Positions 7,770 through 14,339 of a stretch of DNA of 14,339 bases are shown piece after piece. The stretch comes from Clostridiaceae bacterium (GTDB taxonomy: Bacteria > Bacillota > Clostridia > Saccharofermentanales > UBA5734), in assembly GCA_012727965.1 (NCBI GenBank), contig JAAYFZ010000084.1, forward strand, positions 1 through 14,339. Reading direction: 5' to 3'. The translations under genes and the position numbers were made by a program. The notes under the pieces were generated by a model that was not told the DNA's origin, did not search any database, and saw nothing but the letters and a program-made list of their open reading frames with translations. Every line of letters begins with the position of its first letter. The stretch's first letter is position 1.

Positions 7770-9293
7770 TCAGGTAGTTAACCTATAGCCAAGCGACTCA
7801 ACGCTATAAGCATAATTTTTGATTTCTTCATTTACAAAAGCCTGATAAGCCTCGGTCCGCAGAACATCATCTATTCGAAGCTGCCTGTCAGTTTTACCTT
7901 CGGCACCATTGTAGTACATTATATGGAACCCATAACTTGTCTGGACTATGCCGGTATCACCAGTCTTACGTCCCTCGGCAAAAGCCCACTGTTCGAACTC
8001 AGCCTCTGTTTGTCCTGGATAGATATCAGCGATCAGACCGCCGGTTGCTGCACTTGTATCCTCAGAATTTCCCTGCGCTAGAGCCTCAAACGCAGCCAGA
8101 GTCTGTTCTCCGTCCTGATACTTCTTGAGAATATCCTCAGCCTTAGTCTTCGCGGCTTCGATATCTGCATCCTCAGCTGTTGCCCTGTCGGCTTTGATCA
8201 GAATGTGATTAACGTCAACATATGGGAAATCTGATTCACTGCGGTCGAGGAACATTATTACCTGATAGCCTGTTGTAGTTTCGATCAGAGTCTTGTCGCC
8301 ATTAGTTCTGGTTCCGTCAAATAGCCACTCGGAGGCTTCAGCACCAGATACTGAGCTCATCAAACGCAGAAACATTTTGCTTCTGTCGCTTTCTTCATAA
8401 CGGGCACGCTCATCGTCGTCCTTTGCATATTCCAGACAAGCAGTCTGGAAGCTAGCCTCATCTTCGACCTCGGCAAGCATTTCGCTGGCGTTTTCCTTCG
8501 CGGTCTGCATAGCAGCCGTCTTGGTTTCCTCATCAGCGTCTGATTCATAATTAGCTGCTATTGTGAATATGCGATAGGTAACACGATCAAAATTATCCTT
8601 ATTTTCCTGATAATACTTCTCGATGTCCTCGTCGCTGAATGTGAAAGAGCCCTGCTTATCTACACTGTATTTCTGGGCAAGCAGGTAACGCTCGAGTACC
8701 GGCTTGAGGCTGTCTCTGGTCGCACCAACACCATACTGTGCTGACAGCAGAGCATTAGAGCTCATTTCTGACTGCTTGGCGCTTATTTCGATCTGTGTGA
8801 AAAAATCGTCAATTATCTGTTGATCCTCTGCATCAAGAGCTATACCCTCAGTTGCAGCCTTGTCAGCGAGCATTACATTCATCTGTGCCTGCTGAGCAGC
8901 AACATCTTTTAGATAATCCTCGACAGTAGCGAATCCCTCGATACCGCTGTCTGACTTAAGTGTCTGAGCACTTACTTCATCATTAGGATCAAGTTGAAAC
9001 TGACTGGCGATATTATGGTAATAATAATTAAACTCAACAACGTTCAATTTCTCAGAACCAACACTGAGAGCATTAAGATGCTGATGCGGCAAGCCCAGCC
9101 TGAATGCGCCCCAGACACCCGCTCCGATAAGAGCCAGTACAAGTACGACTATAGTAATAACAGTAGCTACGCGGTTTCCGGTCTTAACTGGTTTTTTACC
9201 GCCATCCTTCGACTTCATTTCAGCCAGTCGTGCCTTACGCTGTTCACGAAGCTCTTCCGATTTCCACTTCTGGCTTTCTGATGATTCTTTCAT
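7770..9293 (-). CDS. Membrane-anchored parvulin-type peptidyl-prolyl isomerase (SurA/PrsA-like foldase)
   Basis: This probably is an extracytoplasmic folding factor that isomerises prolyl bonds in secreted proteins. The ATG at 9293 follows AAAGGA and gives 507 residues; an in-frame TTG at 9362 lies in the 5' UTR and is less likely. Residues 1-41 are charged and cytoplasmic. Residues 42-63 form one membrane anchor with no lipobox, so it is a type II membrane protein rather than a PrsA lipoprotein. A SurA-N-like helical region follows, starting at the LNVVEFNYYYHNIASQF motif. A PpiC/parvulin domain spans about 358-465, with NHILIK, TGGLIADI and QTSYGFHIMYY. The protein is rich in Asp and Glu. 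It has its own promoter and terminator. The class is secure; the exact substrates are unknown. Confidence 0.88.
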   Translation of the reverse strand: MKESSESQKWKSEELREQRKARLAEMKSKDGGKKPVKTGNRVATVITIVVLVLALIGAGVWGAFRLGLPHQHLNALSVGSEKLNVVEFNYYYHNIASQFQLDPNDEVSAQTLKSDSGIEGFATVEDYLKDVAAQQAQMNVMLADKAATEGIALDAEDQQIIDDFFTQIEISAKQSEMSSNALLSAQYGVGATRDSLKPVLERYLLAQKYSVDKQGSFTFSDEDIEKYYQENKDNFDRVTYRIFTIAANYESDADEETKTAAMQTAKENASEMLAEVEDEASFQTACLEYAKDDDERARYEESDRSKMFLRLMSSVSGAEASEWLFDGTRTNGDKTLIETTTGYQVIMFLDRSESDFPYVDVNHILIKADRATAEDADIEAAKTKAEDILKKYQDGEQTLAAFEALAQGNSEDTSAATGGLIADIYPGQTEAEFEQWAFAEGRKTGDTGIVQTSYGFHIMYYNGAEGKTDRQLRIDDVLRTEAYQAFVNEEIKNYAYSVESLGYRLTT

Positions 9294-9371
9294 GCTCTGT
9301 TCCGTCCTTTGTTTTAAATAATCCAACCAAACTGATAGTGCAGTCTGGACAGGTTTTTGCAATCAACGCTC

Positions 9372-9400
9372 ATTATACACAAGCAAATTGTACAGTTCAA
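9372..9400 (-). promoter_or_regulatory. Promoter of the peptidyl-prolyl isomerase gene
   Basis: On the minus strand -35 TTGAAC (9400-9395) and a perfect -10 TATAAT (9377-9372) are separated by 17 bp. The start near 9365 leaves a leader of about 70 nt. It lies in the 145-bp gap after the recombinase-like gene, so the isomerase can be expressed independently of the metal operon upstream. Confidence 0.75.
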
Positions 9401-9404
9401 TCAG

Positions 9405-9435
9405 CATATTACGAAAACATTATGTCGAAAATATG
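9405..9435. repeat. AT-rich inverted repeat upstream of the isomerase promoter
   Basis: CATATT (9405-9410) and AATATG (9430-9435) are perfect inverted arms. Inside them lie a second small palindrome, ACATTATGT, and two CGAAAA words. The element sits just upstream of the -35 box, so it could be an operator, an UP element or a weak 3' end for the upstream operon. The arms are short and AT-rich, so chance is possible. Confidence 0.3.
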
Positions 9436-9438
9436 ACA

Positions 9439-10032
9439 CTATTCATTTCGTCGGTGTCTGGATGGTGCTTTGAAACCTAGTTCAGCGGCTTTTTTGTAGA
9501 AGCTTGTGCTCCGAAGTCCGCTCTTGGCAGCGGCTTCCTGCCCGTTGATCTTGCCATCTGACCATTCTTCACAAATTCTTCGGAAATCAGGCGGAACCGC
9601 CACAGGAGGTCTTCCAATTCGACGACCCTGGCTTCGTGCTTGCTTAATTCCTTGTTTCTTGCGATCAGACTGCCACTTGTAGTCTATTTCGGCAAAAGCC
9701 GTGAGCAGGCGCATTGCCTGTCTGCCCGACGGGCTTCTGGTATCGAGGTTTTCTTGAAGTAGAACCAATTCAGCTCCACTGCTGATAATTTTGTCTGCAG
9801 AAATCAGGAAATCTCGAGAATTATCAGCGAAGCGGTCTGCTGCCGCCGCAAATACCAGGTCTCCCGGTTCTAACATGGATAACATTCTTTTGCGCTGATC
9901 ACGTTTATTACTGTTCTTATTACTCTGCTCGACAAATATCCTATCGAAATCGCCCATAGGGTCAAGCAACAGAGCTTGTCTGCTAACATCTGATTCCTCG
10001 ACATCGAGCTTCATATAGCCGTATCTAGCCAT
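9439..10032 (-). CDS. Degenerate serine-recombinase (resolvase/invertase) homologue with C-terminal HTH, probably catalytically inactive
   Basis: This 197-residue protein has the resolvase/invertase layout. There is a catalytic-type domain at about 1-135, a GRRIGRPP linker at 137-143, and a helix-turn-helix at about 161-187. Aligned by eye to gamma-delta resolvase, the catalytic serine 10 is Asp (D10 in GYMKLD). Arg8 is Lys8, and Arg71 of the DRLGR motif is Asp70 (DRFAD). Asp66, Arg67 and the LDTxxxxG block (96-103) remain. Strand cleavage is therefore unlikely, while DNA binding could persist. The ATG overlaps the upstream stop (TAATG), so it is translationally coupled as the last gene of the metal operon. 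No inverted terminal repeats flank it. A regulatory role is inference. Confidence 0.8.
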   Translation of the reverse strand: MARYGYMKLDVEESDVSRQALLLDPMGDFDRIFVEQSNKNSNKRDQRKRMLSMLEPGDLVFAAAADRFADNSRDFLISADKIISSGAELVLLQENLDTRSPSGRQAMRLLTAFAEIDYKWQSDRKKQGIKQARSQGRRIGRPPVAVPPDFRRICEEWSDGKINGQEAAAKSGLRSTSFYKKAAELGFKAPSRHRRNE

Positions 10033-10685
10033 TATTGATTCACCACCCAGTTGTAAAATTCATCGAGGTCATCGATCCAAAAATCAGGCTTCCATACTTT
10101 TATTTGATTTTTATCCATACGTGTCCAATCAACCATGGCTGCATAACACCCGGCATTTCGCGCACATAACATATCGAATAAACTATCACCCACATAAACT
10201 ACACGCTTAGGGTCTGATACATCAAGTTCAGACATCGCATGCAGCAGCGGTTCCGGATCCGGTTTATGTTTTGTGGTTGCTTCTTTTGCCTGTATTAAAT
10301 CAAAATAATGCTCTAGCCCAAAAGGTTCTATGCTGCCCATGGCCGAAGACAATCTTTTTGACGTTACAATGCCAAGCTTAATGCCTGCCTGCTTAAGTTT
10401 TTCGAACAATGCCGGCATTCCAATAAATAAGCCGATATGAGTTGGCAGGAGTTCTACATTATGTTCAACATATGTTTTCATCATAGCATCGCGGTCGGTC
10501 TGGGAATAATCGGCGAATACAGTCTCAAGCGGGAGGCCTATTCCTGCGATTATTTTTTGTTCATCCTCATAATGTCCTAAATGCTTCATGAAGGTGTGTT
10601 GGAAGCTCTCAACTATCAAGGGAACTGTATCCAGTATAGTCCCGTCCATATCAAACAAGACCGCATCATATTTTCTGTTATTCAT
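10032..10685 (-). CDS. HAD-superfamily phosphatase (PpaX/Gph-like)
   Basis: This Mg2+-dependent hydrolase has the haloacid-dehalogenase fold and 217 residues. All four motifs are present: DMDGT with nucleophile D12 and acid/base D14, T108 in VTSK, K141 in HKPDPEP, and GDSLFD with D167 and D171. A helical cap lies between motifs I and II, at about residues 20-95. The C-terminal block with a DWT and a KPDFWIDDL segment resembles PpaX-type pyrophosphatases and phosphoglycolate phosphatases, but the substrate cannot be assigned. The ATG at 10685 lies inside the last codons of the upstream CNNM gene (8-nt overlap), with GGAAG 9 nt before it. A second ATG at 10688 is equally placed. A longer frame to 10769 is only overlap with the neighbouring gene. 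Confidence 0.88.
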   Translation of the reverse strand: MNNRKYDAVLFDMDGTILDTVPLIVESFQHTFMKHLGHYEDEQKIIAGIGLPLETVFADYSQTDRDAMMKTYVEHNVELLPTHIGLFIGMPALFEKLKQAGIKLGIVTSKRLSSAMGSIEPFGLEHYFDLIQAKEATTKHKPDPEPLLHAMSELDVSDPKRVVYVGDSLFDMLCARNAGCYAAMVDWTRMDKNQIKVWKPDFWIDDLDEFYNWVVNQ

Positions 10686-12069
10686 CATCAATATCTTCCA
10701 TATCCTCCTCTGATTCTTTTGGCATAACAGTAATTTCAACCATAGAGACACGTTTCTCATCCATGCCAAGCACCTTAAGGCGCAGATGATTATAAACTAC
10801 TTCCGGATACTCATTCTCTTCGGGTATACGGCCAAGCAGACTAAGTACAAGTCCTGCAATAGTATCATAATCATCATCAGGGAAATCAAGACCTACCGCT
10901 TCTGAAACTTCATCTAGCGGGGTCAACCCTGAGATAACAAAAGTATTCTCGTCCTTGCGTACGATATCCTGTTCCTCATCGTCGTACTCATCCTGAATAC
11001 TACCGAAGATTTCCTCCATCAGGTCCTCTATCGTTACTATACCGGCTGTTCCTCCGTACTCATCAATTACGACAGCAAGCTGGGCATGATCCCGCTGCAT
11101 ATCGCGGAAAAGCACATCGATAGTTTTGGACTCCGGAACTATATAAGGCTCTCTAATCATATTGCGTAAAGAAAATGGCTGATTAAGTCCCTCTGCAGCA
11201 TGATATAGGAGATCTTTGATATGAAGAATACCTATAATATTATCTATATTTTCTTCAAAAACAGGTATTCTTGTGTATTTCTCCTTGATCGCTACATCAA
11301 GAACTTCAGCATAATCAGAATCTACATCAAGAGAAACAATACTTGTTCTGTGTGTCATGATTTCAGATACTGCCTTGTCGTTGAAATCAAAAATATTCTC
11401 GATAAGCACACTCTCTTCATCATGTATATTACCTGATTCTCTGCCAACATCGACCATCATTCGTATTTCTTCCTCAGTGACGGTCTTATCTGTCTGGCTG
11501 GGATCAATACCCATGAGACGCAAAAACAGATTAGTAGATGCTGTTAATATAAAAACGAAAGGGCGCAGAACGATGCAGAAAAATCTGATTATACCTGCTA
11601 TCGATCTGGCGAATTTCTCGGGATATGCCTGCGCGATCCTCTTGGGTAAGAGCTCTCCGAAAACCAACAGAAAAAAAGTCAGTACGATCGCCATCAGAAG
11701 CATGACCGGCACTCTGCCGAGGTTGCCCTCAAGACGCAGCAGCTCCATCAGGCTATCAGAGAATTTATATGCGGCGAAAATCGCTGCAATTACTGAGGTC
11801 AGAGTCACAGCAACCCTGATAGTTGCCAGAAAACTGCCAGGTTCATTTGTAATACGGCACAGAAGCCGGGCTTTTGAATCACCTTCTTCAGCCTGTCTGC
11901 TGAGTTTGTTATCGTTTAGCGAAATGATTGCCAACTCAGCCGCACTGAAAAATGCACTGAGCGCAATAAGAATAATAATGATCACAATGTCTGGCCAGCT
12001 TGGTACGATTGCTCCAAAACGCAGATCAAGCGCATGACTGATCATCTCAGAGCTGCTGTCAATTATCAC
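10678..12069 (-). CDS. CNNM/CorC (HlyC-type) membrane transporter with CBS pair
   Basis: This 463-residue protein is of the family often annotated as hemolysin and linked to Mg2+ or Co2+ efflux. A DUF21/CNNM membrane domain covers about 25-185, with hydrophobic segments near 27-49, 80-101, 119-145 and 160-187. The NEPGSFLATIRVAVTLTSVI and FGELLPKRIA motifs are clear. A CBS pair follows at about 233-360 (MTHRTSIVSLD, YTRIPVF, IDEYGGTAGIVTIEDLMEEI). A CorC_HlyC domain covers about 368-449 and the C-terminus is acidic. I start it at GTG 12069, because AAGGAG lies exactly 7 nt upstream; the in-frame TTG at 12099 has no such site. It lies between mntP and the HAD gene in a metal-transport operon. 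The transported ion is not proven by sequence. Confidence 0.92.
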   Translation of the reverse strand: MIIDSSSEMISHALDLRFGAIVPSWPDIVIIIILIALSAFFSAAELAIISLNDNKLSRQAEEGDSKARLLCRITNEPGSFLATIRVAVTLTSVIAAIFAAYKFSDSLMELLRLEGNLGRVPVMLLMAIVLTFFLLVFGELLPKRIAQAYPEKFARSIAGIIRFFCIVLRPFVFILTASTNLFLRLMGIDPSQTDKTVTEEEIRMMVDVGRESGNIHDEESVLIENIFDFNDKAVSEIMTHRTSIVSLDVDSDYAEVLDVAIKEKYTRIPVFEENIDNIIGILHIKDLLYHAAEGLNQPFSLRNMIREPYIVPESKTIDVLFRDMQRDHAQLAVVIDEYGGTAGIVTIEDLMEEIFGSIQDEYDDEEQDIVRKDENTFVISGLTPLDEVSEAVGLDFPDDDYDTIAGLVLSLLGRIPEENEYPEVVYNHLRLKVLGMDEKRVSMVEITVMPKESEEDMEDIDDE

Positions 12070-12076
12070 TTTTTTT

Positions 12077-12082
12077 CTCCTT
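12077..12082 (-). promoter_or_regulatory. Ribosome-binding site that fixes a GTG start for the CNNM gene
   Basis: The minus strand reads AAGGAG, then seven As, then GTG at 12069. This spacing is ideal and moves the start 30 bases downstream of the longest possible frame. Confidence 0.75.
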
Positions 12083-12101
12083 CGGTTTCGGCCAAACAAG
12101 T

Positions 12102-12134
12102 CAGCCGATCATGAGCATAGCGTCGATCAGGCTG
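12102..12134 (-). promoter_or_regulatory. Hairpin between mntP and the CNNM gene
   Basis: A 9-bp stem with a single bulged base pairs 12125-12134 with 12102-12110 around a 14-nt loop. It starts 8 nt after the mntP stop and is not followed by a real U-run, so it is more likely an mRNA processing or stability element than a full terminator. It could set different levels for the two transporter genes. Confidence 0.4.
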
Positions 12135-12141
12135 ATTAACC

Positions 12142-12714
12142 TCAGATCGTATGCTCCATAAGTATTTTGATTCCGATCAATATCAGAACAGCACCACCAA
12201 AAATCGATGCTCTTTTCTGAAAAATTACCCCGAGCCTTCTGCCAAGCAGAACAGCAGCGAAGGAAATCACAAAAGTCACCAGACCTATCGTCAGGACAGA
12301 TTCCATTAGAGGAAGTCTGTCAAGCGCCAGGCTTATTCCAGCAGCCAGAGCATCTATTGATGTAGCAATAGCAAGCACAAGCATGCGTTTATGGCTCATT
12401 GGGTCGCCGACAGGACAAGCTTCGGCATCATCAACTGTTTTCTCCCATGCAGCCTCGTAGATCATTTTTGCGCCAATAAAAGCCAATAAAGCAAAAGCGA
12501 TCCAGTGATCTATAGGCTCAATGATCCCTGAGAGTCTCGATCCGGCCAGATATCCGAGAGCCGGCATAATTGCCTGAAAAGCTCCAAAATAAACGCCAGC
12601 CTTAAGTGCGTCTGACAGTTTGACTGATCCCTTGCATATTCCAAGTGTTACCGAAACTGCCATCGCGTCCATTGCCAGACTAAGTGCCAGCAACAGTATT
12701 GTAAGTCCTGTCAT
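12142..12714 (-). CDS. mntP: Manganese efflux pump MntP
   Basis: This 190-residue inner-membrane protein exports Mn2+ to prevent toxicity. It is the usual length for the family and almost wholly hydrophobic, with about six membrane segments in two repeats. Each repeat carries the signature acidic motif: LSLAMDAMAVS with D16, and ATSIDALAAG with D121. A short charged loop lies at about 88-110. The ATG at 12714 follows AAAGGA at 8-nt spacing. It is the first gene of an operon with the CNNM transporter, HAD phosphatase and recombinase homologue, and is divergent from a helix-turn-helix regulator. I saw no yybP-ykoY manganese riboswitch in the short upstream region, so control is probably by a protein at the promoter. 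Confidence 0.95.
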   Translation of the reverse strand: MTGLTILLLALSLAMDAMAVSVTLGICKGSVKLSDALKAGVYFGAFQAIMPALGYLAGSRLSGIIEPIDHWIAFALLAFIGAKMIYEAAWEKTVDDAEACPVGDPMSHKRMLVLAIATSIDALAAGISLALDRLPLMESVLTIGLVTFVISFAAVLLGRRLGVIFQKRASIFGGAVLILIGIKILMEHTI

Positions 12715-12745
12715 CCGCTCTATCCTTTCAAAATACAGTGAGATG

Positions 12746-12774
12746 ATTTTATCATATCAGACGATCAATGTAAA
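12746..12774 (-). promoter_or_regulatory. Promoter of the mntP operon
   Basis: On the minus strand -35 TTTACA (12774-12769) and -10 TAAAAT (12751-12746) have a 17-bp spacer; each box has one mismatch to consensus. The spacer itself is filled by one copy of the paired operator-like repeat (12753-12767). Transcription should start near 12739, about 25 nt before the ATG, leaving no room for a riboswitch. Confidence 0.65.
12753..12767. repeat. Operator-like repeat, copy 1 (in the mntP promoter spacer)
   Basis: AGACGATCA at 12759-12767 is the exact reverse complement of TGATCGTCT at 12862-12870. The match extends outward by CATAT (12753-12757) against ATATG (12871-12875), with one extra base here (C12758), so 14 bp match. 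This copy lies between the -10 and -35 boxes of mntP, where a bound protein would block RNA polymerase. The repeat is exact; the operator role is inference. Confidence 0.5.
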
Positions 12775-12784
12775 AATGTCATAT

Positions 12785-12806
12785 TGGTTGTCATAAGACA
12801 CAACCA
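12785..12806. repeat. Central inverted repeat between the divergent promoters
   Basis: TGGTTGT (12785-12791) and ACAACCA (12800-12806) form a perfect 7-bp inverted repeat with an 8-bp spacer. It lies midway between the two promoters. Outer arms GTCATAT (12778-12784) and ATATGGC (12813-12819) extend the dyad imperfectly. The word TGTCAT also recurs at 12777, 12789 and 12826. This looks like a protein-binding region; the binding protein is unknown. Confidence 0.4.
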
Positions 12807-12830
12807 GACATGATATGGCATCATTTGTCA

Positions 12831-12859
12831 TTGACCTAATCCCTGCTAGATGGCATAAT
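12831..12859 (+). promoter_or_regulatory. Promoter of the helix-turn-helix regulator
   Basis: TTGACC (12831-12836) and CATAAT (12854-12859) are 17 bp apart, with a TGn extended -10 (T12851, G12852). The start near 12866 falls inside copy 2 of the paired repeat (12862-12875), so a protein bound there would block initiation. Confidence 0.65.
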
Positions 12860-12861
12860 GA

Positions 12862-12875
12862 TGATCGTCTATATG
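12862..12875. repeat. Operator-like repeat, copy 2 (at the regulator start site)
   Basis: TGATCGTCTATATG is the inverted partner of the repeat at 12753-12767. It lies directly after the regulator's -10 box and runs up to its GGGAGG ribosome-binding site (12875-12880). The centres of the two copies are about 108 bp apart, roughly ten helical turns, which would suit looping. Confidence 0.5.
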
Positions 12876-12888
12876 GGAGGTATACAAT

Positions 12889-14339
12889 ATGTATTTTAAT
12901 CAAAAACTCAAGGGCTTAATGCAGCTCTTCAAGATAAGCAACAGTAAACTGGCCAGAGGAATAAATGTTGACGCATCTTTGGTAAGCCGCTGGAAATCTG
13001 GTGAAAGAGCGATGTCACCAAGTTCTCCGCATGTACCGGCAATAGCCAGTTTCTTTCTTGGCCTTAACGCATACCACTATCAGCAGGAATTCCTCGACTA
13101 TATTCTCAAGCATCAGCTGCCAGATGATATGATTCAGGACGAAGGCCGCAGAATTCATGCCCTCGCTGATTGGCTTGTCTCAGATGAGCCCTTCAATCTT
13201 GATGCTGCACTTCATGAACCCCAATCACCTGCTCATACACAAAACATCATTGCTAATATTGCAGGTTTGATGAATACAGACAGTTTACCTAAGCTGCCGG
13301 ATATCAGCAATCAGGCAGCCGGCATAACAAGAATCAGCCATAATCCCGGAGTGCAAGCTTCATTCGAGAAATTCGACGGCATCGAGGGTAAAAGGCAGGC
13401 CGTTCTCAATTTTCTGATCGAAGTCGTTAAATCAGATCGCAAACAGGATCTTCTGCTTCATAGCGAAGATGACATGACATGGCTAACTGGAGACAGACAA
13501 TATACATTGATTTGGGCATCACTGCTAAAACAAATCATTGAGTCAGGTCATTCGATCACAATAATCCATGTTGTTGACAGGCAAAGAGAGGAAATCATGA
13601 ACGCTCTTACCTATTGGATGCCGCTGCATCTTGCTGGTCAGATCGATTCATTCTATTTCCCGCGTTATGTTGAAAGCCCTGTGAAAAGAACACTATTTAT
13701 TGCACGGGGACAAAGCGCAATCGCCGCCTGGAATGTAAGTGACAGCAAGAAATTAACCACCTTTTTTTATCGCGATTTAGACGCAATCAGTACTTTTGAG
13801 AGCATGTACGAAGCACACCTCTCTCAATGCCGCCGCCTATTTTCAGTTTTCAGCCGACAAAATGGCATGCAGCTTATTGAGAGCGGTTATGATCTGAGAC
13901 AGAAAAGCGGTACTGTTTTCAATATGCGCAGTCAATTAAACAGCCTGTTGCTTCCAAAAGCTTGTCTGACAAAAACACTAGAGGACAACCTGATCAATCC
14001 GAATAAACAGCAGATGATAAAAGTAATGCTTGAGCATCAAGAATTGTTTTTTCGAAAATTGAGGGACGAGGATTACTATGACATAATTCCTGTGGCTATA
14101 CTGGATCAGCTTGAGCGTTTTGGTCGGGCTGAAGTGGACAGTTGCCTGCTCTGCCTGACTGAACCTTGGATTATGGATAGCGAATCGACTATAATCTGGA
14201 TCGAAGAGACCATCCATGCACTGAAAAAGTATGAGCATTATCATCTGTATCTTAGCGATCAGACACCAGGTTTAGAAGATATAAATGTCAATATCATATA
14301 CAAGGAAAATAATGGCGCCTTGTTTTCTCCAAGCACCTC
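12889..14339 (+). CDS. Helix-turn-helix (XRE-like) regulator with large uncharacterised C-terminal domain, 3' end outside window
   Basis: An open frame runs from ATG 12889 to the right edge with no stop (483 complete codons visible). GGGAGG lies 8 nt upstream of the ATG. Residues 7-57 form an XRE/Cro-type helix-turn-helix, with ISNSKLARGINVDASLVSRW as the DNA-reading core. Residues 58-158 are a less ordered linker. From FEKFDGIEGKR (159-169) a long alpha/beta-like domain follows, including ITIIHVV and VKRTLFIARG segments. This pattern is like clostridial helix-turn-helix proteins of unknown function that I recall, but I assign no ligand or activity to it. It has no membrane segment. It is divergent from mntP, with matching repeats in both promoters, so autoregulation and control of the mntP operon are plausible inferences. 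Confidence 0.85.
   Translation, partial: MYFNQKLKGLMQLFKISNSKLARGINVDASLVSRWKSGERAMSPSSPHVPAIASFFLGLNAYHYQQEFLDYILKHQLPDDMIQDEGRRIHALADWLVSDEPFNLDAALHEPQSPAHTQNIIANIAGLMNTDSLPKLPDISNQAAGITRISHNPGVQASFEKFDGIEGKRQAVLNFLIEVVKSDRKQDLLLHSEDDMTWLTGDRQYTLIWASLLKQIIESGHSITIIHVVDRQREEIMNALTYWMPLHLAGQIDSFYFPRYVESPVKRTLFIARGQSAIAAWNVSDSKKLTTFFYRDLDAISTFESMYEAHLSQCRRLFSVFSRQNGMQLIESGYDLRQKSGTVFNMRSQLNSLLLPKACLTKTLEDNLINPNKQQMIKVMLEHQELFFRKLRDEDYYDIIPVAILDQLERFGRAEVDSCLLCLTEPWIMDSESTIIWIEETIHALKKYEHYHLYLSDQTPGLEDINVNIIYKENNGALFSPST

Noticed and set aside
9439..10032. Insertion sequence or integrated element carrying the recombinase
   Set aside because: There are no terminal repeats, target duplications or cargo genes; the gene overlaps the upstream stop codon and its key catalytic residues are missing.
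11357..12037. 226-codon open frame on the plus strand
   Set aside because: It is antisense to the CNNM gene, low in complexity with many Ser, Ile and Arg residues, and matches no family I recognise.
12715..12888. yybP-ykoY manganese riboswitch upstream of mntP
   Set aside because: The predicted mntP leader is only about 25 nt and I found none of the conserved yybP-ykoY sequence blocks.

Overview
The window looks like chromosomal core sequence from a Clostridia-like member of the Bacillota (Firmicutes). Three things point there. RpoC is about 1180 residues and lacks the large proteobacterial insert, and its N-terminus is clostridial in style. Ribosome-binding sites are strong GGAGG types and promoters are plain TTGACA/TATAAT. 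The last gene belongs to a helix-turn-helix regulator type I associate with Clostridia. I cannot name a genus. I see no mobile element, CRISPR array, tRNA or rRNA.

Reading the minus strand from right to left, the layout is as follows. (1) A divergent control region at about 12715-12888 separates mntP (minus) from a large helix-turn-helix regulator (plus), which runs off the right edge without a stop codon. (2) A tight minus-strand operon follows: mntP (Mn2+ efflux), a CNNM/CorC-type membrane protein with CBS domains, a HAD phosphatase, and a serine-recombinase homologue that has lost its catalytic serine. The last three genes overlap or abut. (3) A membrane-anchored parvulin-type peptidyl-prolyl isomerase has its own promoter and a long terminator hairpin. 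(4) A 337-bp intergenic region carries the rpoB promoter, a structured rpoB leader and an opposing plus-strand promoter with its own terminator. (5) rpoB and rpoC follow; rpoC ends 7 bases from the left edge.

The most interesting parts are non-coding. In the rpoB leader a strong extended -10 promoter faces the rpoB promoter. A good intrinsic terminator ends that transcript inside the rpoB promoter region, predicting an undescribed antisense RNA of about 118 nt. The rpoB-rpoC spacer contains two perfect, mutually exclusive hairpins that could switch during transcription. In the mntP/regulator region the same 9-bp word, extendable to 14 bp, occurs in inverted orientation once in each promoter, which suggests shared control by one protein, plausibly the divergently encoded regulator.

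All calls come from reading the sequence and from recalled family features; no database search or folding program was run.
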